Assembly: GCA_964508295.1 (NCBI GenBank) | Contig: CAZDSQ010000020.1 | Location: forward strand, 1 to 26,218 | Reading direction: 5' to 3' | Length of the DNA stretch: 26,218 bases | From: SIG578 sp964508295 | Lineage (GTDB): Bacteria; Bacillota; Clostridia; Oscillospirales; Ruminococcaceae | Made by a program: the position numbers and the translations under genes | Notes under the pieces: model-generated | What the model was told of the DNA's origin: nothing | The model's input: the letters and a program-made list of their open reading frames with translations, nothing else | The model's database searches: none | In this document: positions 7,253 to 15,298 of the stretch, in pieces | Position numbering within the stretch: position 1 is the stretch's first letter | Layout of the letters: every line of letters starts with the position of its first letter

Positions 7253-7786
7253 AACTTTCTTTTTCTTTCTTTTTTGCCTTATTTTTAAAAACAAAGCGAG
7301 TACAAAAACAGCAAATAAAACTCCAACAAGAGCGCCGCAAAAATCTATGCAGACATCACGCACGCTGCCGCTTCGACCTTCCACAAAAAGCTGATGAAAC
7401 TCGTCGGTAGCGGCGTAGAACAGGCTGACTCCAAGCGCCACGGCAGACGCCACATCTCGTTTTATTTTCTGTTTATTTTCAAGATAAAACGTGCTTGCCG
7501 AAAGCATCAGGAAAAATCCGAGCGCGGCGTAAATTGTGAAATGTGCGACCTTTCGCACAATAGGAACAAGCTCCAAAACCTTTGCGTCGCGCTCGGCCTC
7601 GCCAAGTTCCGAAAATCCGCCGACTATTACCGAGGCAATAAAATAGCTCACACCCCTTGAGGTTTCGCTCGACTCCTCACTTACCTCTGCCGAAAAGGCA
7701 AAAATTCTACCCATCAGCAAAACCGCAATCAAGAGAAACACCAGGCTCAGCGCGTGCTTCTTTGTAAAGCCTAAAACCCTTTTCAA
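7241..7786 (-). CDS. VanZ-like family membrane protein
   Basis: The 181-residue protein has the VanZ-family pattern: a first transmembrane segment (about 12-31) followed by FSAEVSEESS, then RKVAHF (78-83) at the head of a second segment, a third (about 112-127) leading into TDEFHQ (127-132), GRSGSVRDVCIDFCGA (137-152) and a last segment (about 150-168) before a Lys/Arg-rich tail. Founding VanZ gives low-level teicoplanin resistance, but most relatives have no known role, so none is claimed here. I place the start at the TTG at 7784-7786, because AAGAGGAGA sits just upstream. The ATG 16 codons further out lies inside the hairpin behind parB. The gene follows parB in the same direction. Confidence 0.85.
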   Translation of the reverse strand: MKRVLGFTKKHALSLVFLLIAVLLMGRIFAFSAEVSEESSETSRGVSYFIASVIVGGFSELGEAERDAKVLELVPIVRKVAHFTIYAALGFFLMLSASTFYLENKQKIKRDVASAVALGVSLFYAATDEFHQLFVEGRSGSVRDVCIDFCGALVGVLFAVFVLALFLKIRQKRKKKKVYNL

Positions 7787-7803
7787 GCTCTCTCCTCTTT
7801 TCA

Positions 7804-7836
7804 AAATGCTCCCAAAGAATATCCTTGGGAGCATTT
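7804..7836 (-). terminator. Hairpin terminator behind parB
   Basis: A 12-bp perfect stem (AAATGCTCCCAA at 7804-7815 with TTGGGAGCATTT at 7825-7836) closes a 9-nt loop. On the minus strand it is followed by a short T-run. It separates parB from the vanZ-like gene; the weak T-tract suggests partial readthrough. Confidence 0.7.
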
Positions 7837-7880
7837 ACTATTTGTATAATTCGCATTGTTTTATACTGTTTGCAATCGGA

Positions 7881-8756
7881 TTAAAACTCTGTCGAGTCGA
7901 TTTTCTTGCCCGTAAGGCGCTCGGTAAGCTCAACAAGATCCTCGCGGCTTACATAATCGACAGTGATGCTTCCCGCGTGGTCAGTGCTGGGGTTGATTCT
8001 GACCTTTCTGCCCCAGGTCTTTTCAAGAGCGATCTGAAGCTCCTTGTAGTAGCTGTCAACTCTCGGTCGTATCTTTTCGGGGCGGGGCGAGCGGGAAAGG
8101 CGAGAAACCATCTGCTCGGTCTGCCTTACCGAAAGGCCCTTTGCGATAACCTCGGCGGCGGCAGAGCATATCTGCTCTGTTTCTTGAAGTGAGAGGAGCG
8201 CTCTGGCGTGTCCCATAGAGATGCTACCCTCGGACACCGCCTTTTTAACCTCATCGGGAAGCTCTACAAGGCGCATAGCGTTTGCAACTGCTGAGCGGGA
8301 TTTGCCAACCTTCTGTGCAATTTCAGCCTGAGTTAATGAAAACTGCTCGGCGAGAGCTTTATAACCCTCGCCCTCTTCAACGGGGTTTAAATCGCGGCGC
8401 TGGAGATTTTCAACAAGGGCAACCTCCATAGCCTGCATATCAGAAAACTCGCGGATAACAACGGGAACGGTCGAAACCTGAGCCAGCATCGCGGCTCTGT
8501 AGCGGCGCTCGCCTGCGATAAGCTGATATTCGCCGCCGAGCATCGGGCGAACGATAAGCGGCTGGAGAACTCCGTGTTCCCTTATCGAGTCAGCAAGCTC
8601 CATGAGCGCCGCCTCATCAAAATGCTTTCTCGGCTGCTCGTGGTTGGGCTTTATCTCCGAAAGGCGCAGGGTCACAACACCCGACTCGTTCTCTATTATA
8701 TTGTCCTGAAAAAGCGCATCAAGTCCTCTGCCGAGGCCTCCTTTTATTGCTGCCAT
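7881..8756 (-). CDS. parB: Chromosome-partitioning protein ParB (Spo0J)
   Basis: ParB is the CTP-dependent DNA clamp that loads at parS and spreads near the origin. The 291-residue protein has the N-terminal ParA-stimulating peptide KGGLGRGLDALF (5-16), the CTP-binding motifs GERRYR (82-87) and ENLQRRDL (116-123), a helix-turn-helix (about 141-163), and a C-terminal dimerisation domain. At the four positions that separate ParB from Noc it has Arg154, Ala160, Glu165 and Gly182; Arg and Gly are the ParB-type residues. Start support is AAAGGAG 10 nt before the ATG. It follows parA by 52 nt, and perfect parS sites lie 3.4 and 5.7 kb away. It is the segregation ParB; the noc-like gene at 10156 is its paralogue. 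Confidence 0.96.
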   Translation of the reverse strand: MAAIKGGLGRGLDALFQDNIIENESGVVTLRLSEIKPNHEQPRKHFDEAALMELADSIREHGVLQPLIVRPMLGGEYQLIAGERRYRAAMLAQVSTVPVVIREFSDMQAMEVALVENLQRRDLNPVEEGEGYKALAEQFSLTQAEIAQKVGKSRSAVANAMRLVELPDEVKKAVSEGSISMGHARALLSLQETEQICSAAAEVIAKGLSVRQTEQMVSRLSRSPRPEKIRPRVDSYYKELQIALEKTWGRKVRINPSTDHAGSITVDYVSREDLVELTERLTGKKIDSTEF

Positions 8757-8808
8757 TGGCTAAATCTCCTTTACGATATGTAATATTTATCTGATTTTAT
8801 ACTATTTG

Positions 8809-9573
8809 TTATCTATTCTTTGCAACAATTTCGCCGCAGAGCTCCATATAAGCCTTTGCGCCGCGCGAGGCGGGATCATAGTAAATTACAGGCTTTCCAA
8901 AACTGGGCGCTTCTGAAAGGCGAACATTTCGGGGAATTGCGGTCTTGTAGACCTTGTTAGGAAAGTACTTTTTGATCTCGTTTGCGACCTGCACGGTGAG
9001 GTTTAGTCTGCCGTCGTACATTGTCAACACAACGCCCTCGATTGCAATGTTGGGATTATACAAGCGTTTGATTGTTCTAACGCTGTTCATAAGCTGTGAA
9101 AGACCTTCAAGCGCATAGTACTCGCACTGAATGGGGATAAGAACGCTGTCGCAGGCGCAGAGGGCGTTTATTGTAAGCACTCCGAGCGAGGGAGGACAGT
9201 CGATAAAAATATAGTCGTAGTTTTCTCTTACCAGTGAGAGAGCCTTTTTAAGAAAGGACTCCCTGCCCTCTCTTGCGGCAAGCTCTATCTCAGCTCCTGC
9301 AAGGTTCTGGCTCGACGGGATAGCGTCTAAGTTTTTGCAGACGTTCTTTACCGTTGCCTCGGCGGCGGGAGCGCCGGAGCAAAGCATCTCGTAGGACGAG
9401 CGCAGTACATTTCTCTTATTTATACCAAGTCCGCTTGTGGCGTTGCCCTGCGGGTCAATATCCACAAGGAGAACTTTTTTACCGAGAGCCGCAATGCCCG
9501 CGGCGATGTTTACGGCGCAGGTGGTTTTTCCAACTCCGCCCTTTTGATTTGCCAAAACGATAATCTTTCCCAT
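8809..9573 (-). CDS. parA: Chromosome-partitioning ATPase ParA (Soj)
   Basis: ParA is a Walker-type ATPase that binds DNA non-specifically as an ATP dimer and is stimulated by ParB to move origins apart. In Bacillus subtilis Soj also controls DnaA. The 254-residue protein shows the deviant Walker A KGGVGKTT (11-18), LVDIDPQGNATSGLG (36-50), DCPPSLGVLT for Walker B, and RGAKAYMELCGEI near the C-terminus. It lacks an N-terminal helix-turn-helix, so it is the chromosomal type. A strong promoter lies at 9606-9634 and an AAGGAA ribosome-binding site precedes the ATG, so parA-parB form their own unit. Confidence 0.97.
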   Translation of the reverse strand: MGKIIVLANQKGGVGKTTCAVNIAAGIAALGKKVLLVDIDPQGNATSGLGINKRNVLRSSYEMLCSGAPAAEATVKNVCKNLDAIPSSQNLAGAEIELAAREGRESFLKKALSLVRENYDYIFIDCPPSLGVLTINALCACDSVLIPIQCEYYALEGLSQLMNSVRTIKRLYNPNIAIEGVVLTMYDGRLNLTVQVANEIKKYFPNKVYKTAIPRNVRLSEAPSFGKPVIYYDPASRGAKAYMELCGEIVAKNR

Positions 9574-9605
9574 TTTTCCGTTCCTTTTTTATCAGTTATA
9601 TATTC

Positions 9606-9634
9606 ATTATATCAATCATTGTTCATTCTGTAAA
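9606..9634 (-). promoter_or_regulatory. Sigma-A promoter of parA-parB
   Basis: On the minus strand TTTACA (9629-9634) and TATAAT (9606-9611) are 17 nt apart, and TGA directly precedes the -10 box (extended -10). It is 33 nt upstream of the parA ATG. Confidence 0.8.
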
Positions 9635-9683
9635 GAAAAATCGACTTCAGTTTTTTTGACATTTTTCGCAAGGCCCGCAAAAA

Positions 9684-10145
9684 TTAAATCTTTATTACCC
9701 TTACTCCGTTTTTTTCGGCGTAATTTACGGTATATGCAGTGCCGCCGCTGCTTTCTCTTATGTAGGCTACGCAAATATCGCTGTCATTAACGAGTGCGCG
9801 ATTTCTCGCATGCATACAGCCGTTATAGTACTTTTCTGAGATGCAGAAGATGTTGTCGGCAGCGTTTATATGCTTAAGGTATACCGCCTTTTGCTCGTCA
9901 TTATAATATTTGTTTTGGTCAAGGCAAGGGACATAGATGTGCAGCTTTACCTCGGGAAAATTTCGTTTAATGCGCAGAATTTCCTCGGCGGCTAAGCTGT
10001 CAAAGCCGAGCGCGCCGCCCGTTCTGAAAAGGGTCACGCCGTCGCGTATCAGGTCGGGCAAAAGCACTCTCAGGGCGGCTGTTACAGCCGCCCTGTCATT
10101 ATCCAAAATATTTCTGTGTCCGGTAAAACAGCAAATTTTTTCCAT
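9684..10145 (-). CDS. SLOG/DUF1273 (YpsA-like) nucleotide-binding family protein
   Basis: This 153-residue protein looks like a single Rossmann-like SLOG domain. It starts with the FTGHR motif (7-11), has the glycine-rich RTGGALGFDSLAAEE (41-55), then ARNRALVNDSDICVAY (113-128) and SSGGTAYTVNYAEKNG (132-147). SLOG domains bind nucleotide-derived ligands, and the related YpsA of Bacillus and Staphylococcus affects cell division; no specific reaction is known. It starts 10 nt after noc with ATTTCCT-complement AGGAAAT upstream, so it should be cotranscribed with noc. Such a gene is not part of the usual noc-parA-parB order. The family call is good; the role is unknown. Confidence 0.8.
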   Translation of the reverse strand: MEKICCFTGHRNILDNDRAAVTAALRVLLPDLIRDGVTLFRTGGALGFDSLAAEEILRIKRNFPEVKLHIYVPCLDQNKYYNDEQKAVYLKHINAADNIFCISEKYYNGCMHARNRALVNDSDICVAYIRESSGGTAYTVNYAEKNGVRVIKI

Positions 10146-10155
10146 TATTTCCTCT

Positions 10156-10962
10156 TTATTTAGCGGTCAAGGTCGGCTTAGGAATTCTTATTGTGTACTC
10201 TATAAATCCTTCGGTTTCGCCCTTTTCTGCGCTGGCCATAACGCCCGAGCGCCGCATTGTATCAACCGCCATTTTAATTGTGTTCTGAAAAATACGCAAA
10301 TCCTTAAAAACAAGCCTTGTGCCGCCCTTTTTCTGTGGGGCTAAAAGTTTTTCTATGTATCTTTCGCTCTGCTCGACGTTTAGACCTGCCGCCGCGATGT
10401 GCAGGAGCGCTCTTTTTCTTAAAGCCTCGTCCTCAATTTTAATTGCGGCTCTCGCGTGCCGCTCGGTAAGGTTGTTTTCGGTAATGATGCGCCGCTCCTC
10501 GCAACCAAGGCGCAAAAGGCGCAATTTGTTTGCAATTGCCGACTGAGAAAGCCCCAACCTTTCAGCCGCCTGTCCTTGAGTTATTCCCCATTGGCATATA
10601 AGCTGCCTTATGGCGTCTGCCTGCTCGAAAACCGAAAGATCCTCGCGCTGAATGTTCTCTATTAGCGCTAAAACCGCCGAATTTTCATCGTCTACATTTA
10701 CTACGATGCAGGGCGCGAATTCGCTGCCGAGGAGTTTGAGCGCTCTAAGGCGGCGCTCGCCCGAAATAAGTTCGTAACCCTTGCCCTTGCGGCGCACCGA
10801 AAGCGGCTGCAAAAGGCCGTTTCTTGCAATGCTCTCGGCAAGACGCTCGATTGCAACGCTATCGAATTTCACCCTCGGCTGAGCGCGGTTTTCGCAAATC
10901 TCACTAATTTTAATTTTGCAGACCCTATTTCCCGAAAAAATGCTTTTTGCCCCTTTTTTCAT
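10156..10962 (-). CDS. noc: Noc-type nucleoid occlusion protein (ParB paralogue)
   Basis: This 268-residue ParB/Noc-family protein carries the CTP-binding motif GERRLR (68-73), ENIQREDL (102-109) and a helix-turn-helix (about 126-150). At the four residues known to switch ParB and Noc DNA specificity it has Gln140, Lys146, Arg151 and Arg168, against Gln, Lys, Lys and Arg in Bacillus Noc and Arg, Thr, Ala and Gly in ParB. Its place between rsmG and parA is that of Bacillus noc. Noc binds NBS sites and the membrane, and keeps the division septum off the nucleoid. The N-terminal leader before the ParB fold is only about 15 residues (MKKGAKSIFSGNRV), so the usual membrane-binding amphipathic helix is short or weak. 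A GGGGGAAG ribosome-binding site precedes the ATG. Confidence 0.88.
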   Translation of the reverse strand: MKKGAKSIFSGNRVCKIKISEICENRAQPRVKFDSVAIERLAESIARNGLLQPLSVRRKGKGYELISGERRLRALKLLGSEFAPCIVVNVDDENSAVLALIENIQREDLSVFEQADAIRQLICQWGITQGQAAERLGLSQSAIANKLRLLRLGCEERRIITENNLTERHARAAIKIEDEALRKRALLHIAAAGLNVEQSERYIEKLLAPQKKGGTRLVFKDLRIFQNTIKMAVDTMRRSGVMASAEKGETEGFIEYTIRIPKPTLTAK

Positions 10963-11066
10963 TTCAACTTCCCCCTTTTTAACTCTAATGCAAGAATATC
11001 ACACAATTTTTTGCAGTTAAAGTTAAATCGGTCGCGCAATTCGCCGCATTTTTCTCTATTTTACCG

Positions 11067-11798
11067 CTAAATTAACGGAGATTTAGCTATTTTTGCGGAT
11101 TGTCGGGGATATTTGTTAGGTGTTGTCGATGTCTTTTCTATTATAACAAGGCTTCTGCCGCTACCGTCGGGTAAAGAAAACTTTTTGATTTCCTTTAGCT
11201 TCGCTCCAAGCTCAAATACAGCCTTTTTAGCTTCTTTGACCTCATCCTCAGGCTCGGGGCCCTTCATTGCAACAAGTATTCCACCTTTTTTGCACAGCGG
11301 CAGGCAGTACTCGCAGAGAAGATATATCTTAGCAACGCCTCTGGCGCAAACAACGTCAAACTGCTCTCTCAGTTCCTTTTTTCTGCCCGCTTCCTCTGCT
11401 CTCAGATGCAGGGCGGTAAGCGGCCTATTAAGTTCCTCTGAGAGATAGTTTAAAAAGGTAATTCTCTTATTTAAGCTATCAATGAGTGTCAAGTCTAAGT
11501 CTTTGCGGAAAATACCCGCAGGAACCGACGGAAAACCTGCTCCCGCGCCGATATCGGCAAGTCGGGCATTCTCAGGAATTTCGGCGTTTAAAAGGGTCAT
11601 GCTGTCAACAAAATGGGTGACCGCTACGCCCTTGGGGTCGGTTACTGCGGTAAGGTTTACCTTATTGTTGTAGTCGACTAATATCTCATAGTATTTTTCT
11701 AAAGTCTCTGCCTGCTCGGCGGTTATTTCAAAGCCTGCCTCTTTGGCGGCGGCGATGAGATACTCTCTGTCAAAAGGCAGAATTTCTATGTTTTTCAT
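11067..11798 (-). CDS. rsmG: 16S rRNA (guanine-527-N7) methyltransferase
   Basis: RsmG (GidB) methylates G527 of 16S rRNA using S-adenosylmethionine. The 243-residue protein has YYEILVDYNNKVNLTAVTD-type N-terminal sequence, the cofactor-binding motif ADIGAGAGFP (81-90), VCARGVAK (149-156), and a KYPRQSAKIAKSPL tail matching the family's usual end. Its ATG overlaps the mnmG stop as ATGA, so the two are translationally coupled. It is the last gene of mnmE-mnmG-rsmG. A 104-nt gap to noc follows, without a clear terminator. Confidence 0.96.
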   Translation of the reverse strand: MKNIEILPFDREYLIAAAKEAGFEITAEQAETLEKYYEILVDYNNKVNLTAVTDPKGVAVTHFVDSMTLLNAEIPENARLADIGAGAGFPSVPAGIFRKDLDLTLIDSLNKRITFLNYLSEELNRPLTALHLRAEEAGRKKELREQFDVVCARGVAKIYLLCEYCLPLCKKGGILVAMKGPEPEDEVKEAKKAVFELGAKLKEIKKFSLPDGSGRSLVIIEKTSTTPNKYPRQSAKIAKSPLI

Positions 11799-13663
11799 TT
11801 ATCTTCCCCCTCGCCGTTTTCTCCTCTAATGATAAGCACGGCAATATCGGCGGGATTGACCCCCGAAATGCCTGCCGCCTGCCCTATTGATAGCGGCTTT
11901 ATCTTATTAAGCTTTTCTGCCGCCTCGAGTCTGAGTCCCACTACCTCGCGGTAGTCGGTATCGGGGCTAAGGCGCCTTTTTTCAAGCCTGCGCAGTTCTT
12001 CAACCTGCGCCGTCTGCTTCTTAATGTATCCCTCGTACTTTATCTCTATCTCTGCCTGCTCGCAAACCTCGGCTGAGAGCTCTTTTCTTGCCTTATCAAA
12101 GGGAGCAAGGTCGCTGTAGCTTATCTGCGGGCGGCGGATAAGGTCTGCAAGTGTTGCTCCGTTTGCTATGGGTGATGTTTCACGTGAAACAAGCAGGGTG
12201 TTCAGCTCGTCGCTCGGGGCAACGCCTGTGGAATTTAGGCGAGCAATTTCAGCGCTTATCTGCTCTTTTTTGGTCAGAAAACGCTGATAGCGCTCCTCGC
12301 TGATAAGTCCTATCTCGTAGCCGACTGGTAAAAGGCGCAGATCAGCATTGTCCTGCCGTAAAAACAGGCGGTACTCCGAACGCGAGGTCATCATTCTGTA
12401 AGGGTCGGTACAGCCTTTGGTAACAATATCGTCAATGAGTGTGCCGATATAGCTCTGGCTGCGAGGGAATATAACAGGCTCCTTGCCCTGAACACGCCTT
12501 GCGGCGTTAATTCCCGCAACAAGTCCCTGAGCGGCGGCTTCCTCGTAGCCCGAGGTGCCGTTAAACTGCCCCGCTCCGTAAAGGCCGCGAATGTTCTTGA
12601 ACTCAAGGCTCGGAAAAAGCTCGGTCGGGTCACAGCAGTCGTATTCTATGGCGTAAGCGTTTCGCATTATTTCAACCTTTTCAAGTCCCTCAACCGAGCG
12701 ATACATCTGCTCTTGCACCTCGACGGGAAGCGACGAGGACATACCCTGCAGGTACATTTCCTCGGTGTCCTCGCCCATCGGCTCGATAAAAAGCTGGTGG
12801 CGCGGTTTCTCGCTAAAGCGCACGACCTTATCCTCTATACTGGGACAATAGCGCGGGCCTACGCCCTCAATTCTGCCACTATAGAGCGGCGAGCGGTGCA
12901 GAGCGCCTTTTATAATTTCGTGTGTTTTCTCGTTGGTGTAGGCTATGTGGCAAACGGCGGTGTTTTTAAGCTCGCCGCGCGTTTCAAAGGACATGGGAAC
13001 GATAGGCTCGTCACCCTCCTGCACCTCAAGGCGCGAAAAATCGATACTGCGACGATGAACTCTTGCGGGTGTGCCCGTCTTAAATCGGCGCAGAGTTATA
13101 CCCGCCTCTTTAAGACTTTCCGAGAACGCATTTGCGGCAAGGTGTCCGTCAGGGCCCGAGGCATAGCTTGCCTCACCAACGTGAATAGTTGCTTTTAAAT
13201 ATGTACCGGATGCGATTATAACGGTTTTAGCCTCGTATCTCTCACCGAGAGCGGTAACAACAGCTTTTACCTGTCCGTTTTCGCATATAAGTCTTGTAAT
13301 TTCAGCTTGAATTATATCAATATTCGGCTCTTTTTCAACCACCGATTTCATAACGGCGTGATATTTCATTCTGTCAGACTGAACTCTGAGGCTATGTACG
13401 GCAGGACCTTTACCGCGGTTTAGCATACGGCTCTGCAGAAAGGTCTTGTCAGCGACCTTTGCCATTTCGCCGCCGAGAGCGTCTATTTCGCGCACAAGAT
13501 GACCCTTAGCAGTTCCCCCAATTGAAGGATTGCAGGGCATATTGGCTATAGCATCAAGGTTTATGGTAAAAAGGGCGGTTTTCTCGCCGAGTCTTGCGGC
13601 GGCAAGAGCCGCCTCGACACCCGCGTGTCCCGCACCGATTACTGCAACCGAATATTCTCTCAT
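11795..13663 (-). CDS. mnmG: tRNA uridine-5-carboxymethylaminomethyl modification enzyme MnmG
   Basis: MnmG (GidA) is the FAD enzyme that, with MnmE, installs the cmnm5 group on U34 of several tRNAs. The 622-residue protein has the FAD-binding GAGHAGVEAA (10-19), Cys44 in NMPCNPSIGG, Cys273 in GPRYCPSIEDK, and YGAGQFNGTSGYEEAAAQG (362-380), followed by the helical C-terminal domain. The ATG is preceded by AGGTGA at the end of mnmE. The codons for VSRET (492-496) form a perfect parS palindrome. Confidence 0.97.
   Translation of the reverse strand: MREYSVAVIGAGHAGVEAALAAARLGEKTALFTINLDAIANMPCNPSIGGTAKGHLVREIDALGGEMAKVADKTFLQSRMLNRGKGPAVHSLRVQSDRMKYHAVMKSVVEKEPNIDIIQAEITRLICENGQVKAVVTALGERYEAKTVIIASGTYLKATIHVGEASYASGPDGHLAANAFSESLKEAGITLRRFKTGTPARVHRRSIDFSRLEVQEGDEPIVPMSFETRGELKNTAVCHIAYTNEKTHEIIKGALHRSPLYSGRIEGVGPRYCPSIEDKVVRFSEKPRHQLFIEPMGEDTEEMYLQGMSSSLPVEVQEQMYRSVEGLEKVEIMRNAYAIEYDCCDPTELFPSLEFKNIRGLYGAGQFNGTSGYEEAAAQGLVAGINAARRVQGKEPVIFPRSQSYIGTLIDDIVTKGCTDPYRMMTSRSEYRLFLRQDNADLRLLPVGYEIGLISEERYQRFLTKKEQISAEIARLNSTGVAPSDELNTLLVSRETSPIANGATLADLIRRPQISYSDLAPFDKARKELSAEVCEQAEIEIKYEGYIKKQTAQVEELRRLEKRRLSPDTDYREVVGLRLEAAEKLNKIKPLSIGQAAGISGVNPADIAVLIIRGENGEGEDK
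12176..12191. promoter_or_regulatory. parS site 1 (inside mnmG)
   Basis: TGTTTCACGTGAAACA matches the parS consensus at all 16 positions and is a perfect palindrome. It is the expected loading site for ParB, 6.4 kb from the dnaA start. Confidence 0.95.
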
Positions 13664-13674
13664 AAAGTTTTCAC

Positions 13675-15042
13675 CTATTTTCCAACGCAGAATTTGCTGA
13701 ATATCTCGTTTACTACCGCCTCGGTAGCGCTCTCGCCCGAAAGCTCGGAAAGCGCTCGCAGAGCTTCCTCTAAAAGTATACCAAGCATATCGGGGTGTTG
13801 CCCGTCTTTTGCGGCACAGAGAGCCGAGTCGATTTCCTTTTTAGCTCTGACGGCGCAGTCGTACTGCCGCTCGTTTACAAGCGTTAAGGCATCAGAGCTG
13901 AGCTTGTACTTATCTAACGCCTCGGCTATGGCATCAGAGAGCAGATCCGCTCCCTCGCCTTTTTTAGCCGAGATCTTGACGGTTTTGTGGTATCTGCCCA
14001 CTATTTTGCTCTCGTCGAGCCTGCTTTCTAGGTCAGTTTTGTTTATAACCGCCACGCAGTTTTTGTCGGCGGTGGCGTCAATTAAATCTAAATCGTCTTT
14101 ACTAAGCTCTCTTGAGCCATCAAAGACAGCAAGAATAAGAGCGGCGCTCTCAAGCCTTTTTCTCGCCCTTTCAACGCCGACCGACTCGACCTTATCCTCA
14201 GTTTTTCTAATTCCCGCGGTGTCGGAAAGGCGCAGGGTAAAATCGCCGACGCAAACGGTATCCTCAACTATATCGCGGGTAGTTCCCGCAATGGAAGTAA
14301 CGATACTCTTTTCATAGCCCGAGAGCAGATTCATAATGGTAGATTTTCCTACATTGACTCCGCCTACGATAGCCGTATCAACGCCGTTTTTAATGACCGA
14401 ACCTCTTTCAAATCCATCGGTCATAGCGGCGAGCTGGTTTGAAATTTGTGTTATTTCGGTTACAAGTGTTTCACGTGAAACATCGACGATATCCTCGTCG
14501 GGATAATCGCAGTAGGCCGAAATCTGTCCAAGCAGGGTTACTATCCTCTTCCTTATATCCTCGCTTTCGCGGTTTATTCTTCCCTCGGTTGCGGCAAGGG
14601 CGGCCTTTGCCTGCTGCTGACCCTCTGCCGAGATAAGCTCGGAGACCGACTCAGCCTGCGAAAGCGACATTTTTCCGTTTAAGAAGGCTCGTCGGGTAAA
14701 CTCGCCCGCCTGTGCAAGTCGAGCGCCTGCCTCTACTGCAGCTCTTAATAGTCGGCGAGTCAGATACATTCCGCCGTGAAGGGTTATTTCAACAACATTT
14801 TCTCCCGTATAGCTTTTGGGCGCGCGGAAAACAAGGGCAACTGCGTTGTCAAAACTGCCGTTCTTATCAAAGACAGAGCCGTAAAGTGCGCTGTAGCCCT
14901 TTATTTCAGAAAGCTTTTTACCGCTTTTTGCCTTAAAAAGCTTATCAGCAATTTCTATCGCGTTTTCGCCCGAAAGGCGAACAAGTGAAACCGCCGAGGG
15001 AAATGCCGCTGTTGATATTGCGGCTATCGTGTCTGTTGCCAT
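13675..15042 (-). CDS. mnmE: tRNA modification GTPase MnmE
   Basis: MnmE (TrmE) is the GTPase partner of MnmG and binds the one-carbon donor tetrahydrofolate. The 455-residue protein has an N-terminal folate domain (1-120), a helical domain, and an inserted G domain with GGVNVGKS (227-234), switch sequence around TTRD (254-257), DTAG (274-277) and NKTD (334-337). It ends in FCVGK, the C-terminal CxGK needed for modification. I start it at the ATG at 15042, giving MATDTIAAIS, because AAAGGA lies 8 nt upstream; an in-frame ATG 33 nt further out lacks a ribosome-binding site. Codons for VSRET (188-192) are a parS site. It heads mnmE-mnmG-rsmG, since the jag terminator lies upstream. Confidence 0.97.
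   Translation of the reverse strand: MATDTIAAISTAAFPSAVSLVRLSGENAIEIADKLFKAKSGKKLSEIKGYSALYGSVFDKNGSFDNAVALVFRAPKSYTGENVVEITLHGGMYLTRRLLRAAVEAGARLAQAGEFTRRAFLNGKMSLSQAESVSELISAEGQQQAKAALAATEGRINRESEDIRKRIVTLLGQISAYCDYPDEDIVDVSRETLVTEITQISNQLAAMTDGFERGSVIKNGVDTAIVGGVNVGKSTIMNLLSGYEKSIVTSIAGTTRDIVEDTVCVGDFTLRLSDTAGIRKTEDKVESVGVERARKRLESAALILAVFDGSRELSKDDLDLIDATADKNCVAVINKTDLESRLDESKIVGRYHKTVKISAKKGEGADLLSDAIAEALDKYKLSSDALTLVNERQYDCAVRAKKEIDSALCAAKDGQHPDMLGILLEEALRALSELSGESATEAVVNEIFSKFCVGK
14467..14482. promoter_or_regulatory. parS site 2 (inside mnmE)
   Basis: A second perfect 16-bp parS palindrome, TGTTTCACGTGAAACA, 2.3 kb from the first and 4.1 kb from the dnaA start. Confidence 0.95.
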
Positions 15043-15100
15043 AGTTTTTCCTTTCGTCTGCTTACCTATAAGCATTTATCCATTTAAAAGATATTTTAAG

Positions 15101-15157
15101 CAATCCCCCAGTCTCCGCTTACGCGGAGCCAGCCCCCTTTAACAAAGGGGCCTTTTT
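15101..15157 (+). repeat. Intergenic double-hairpin repeat (CAATCCCCCAGTC type)
   Basis: CAATCCCCCAGTC is followed by hairpin CTCCGC/GCGGAG (15113-15118 with 15123-15128), then hairpin GCCCCCTTT/AAAGGGGCC (15132-15140 with 15145-15152, one mismatch near the base) and a T-run to 15157. I recall AATCCCCCAGTC...AGCCCCCTTT as a common dispersed intergenic repeat in Clostridia. On the plus strand it resembles a terminator, but no plus-strand gene precedes it. Confidence 0.65.
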
Positions 15158-15202
15158 GCAATGAATATTTATGTTTTTTGTTTTTCTCGCGATTTTTTCT
15201 AC

Positions 15203-15233
15203 AAAAAACGGCATATCCTGCTAAGATATGCCG
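15203..15233 (-). terminator. Intrinsic terminator behind jag
   Basis: CGGCATATC (15209-15217) and GATATGCCG (15225-15233) form a 9-bp stem. On the minus strand six T follow (15203-15208). It ends the rpmH-to-jag transcript and separates it from mnmE. Confidence 0.88.
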
Positions 15234-15298
15234 CTTGTTAGTTTATAAAATTACTATATATTGTGCTTTCAAGTTAAGCATACCCAATAATTTGAGTT

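Noticed and set aside
10927..10940. Half-match to the Noc-binding site (ATTTCCCG) at the start of noc
   Set aside because: Only one arm of ATTTCCCGGGAAAT is present; the other side is not palindromic.
12713..14317. Long plus-strand open frames opposite mnmG and mnmE (12713-13198, 13625-14317)
   Set aside because: They are antisense shadows of conserved genes, with biased Ser/Leu or Arg composition and no support for translation.
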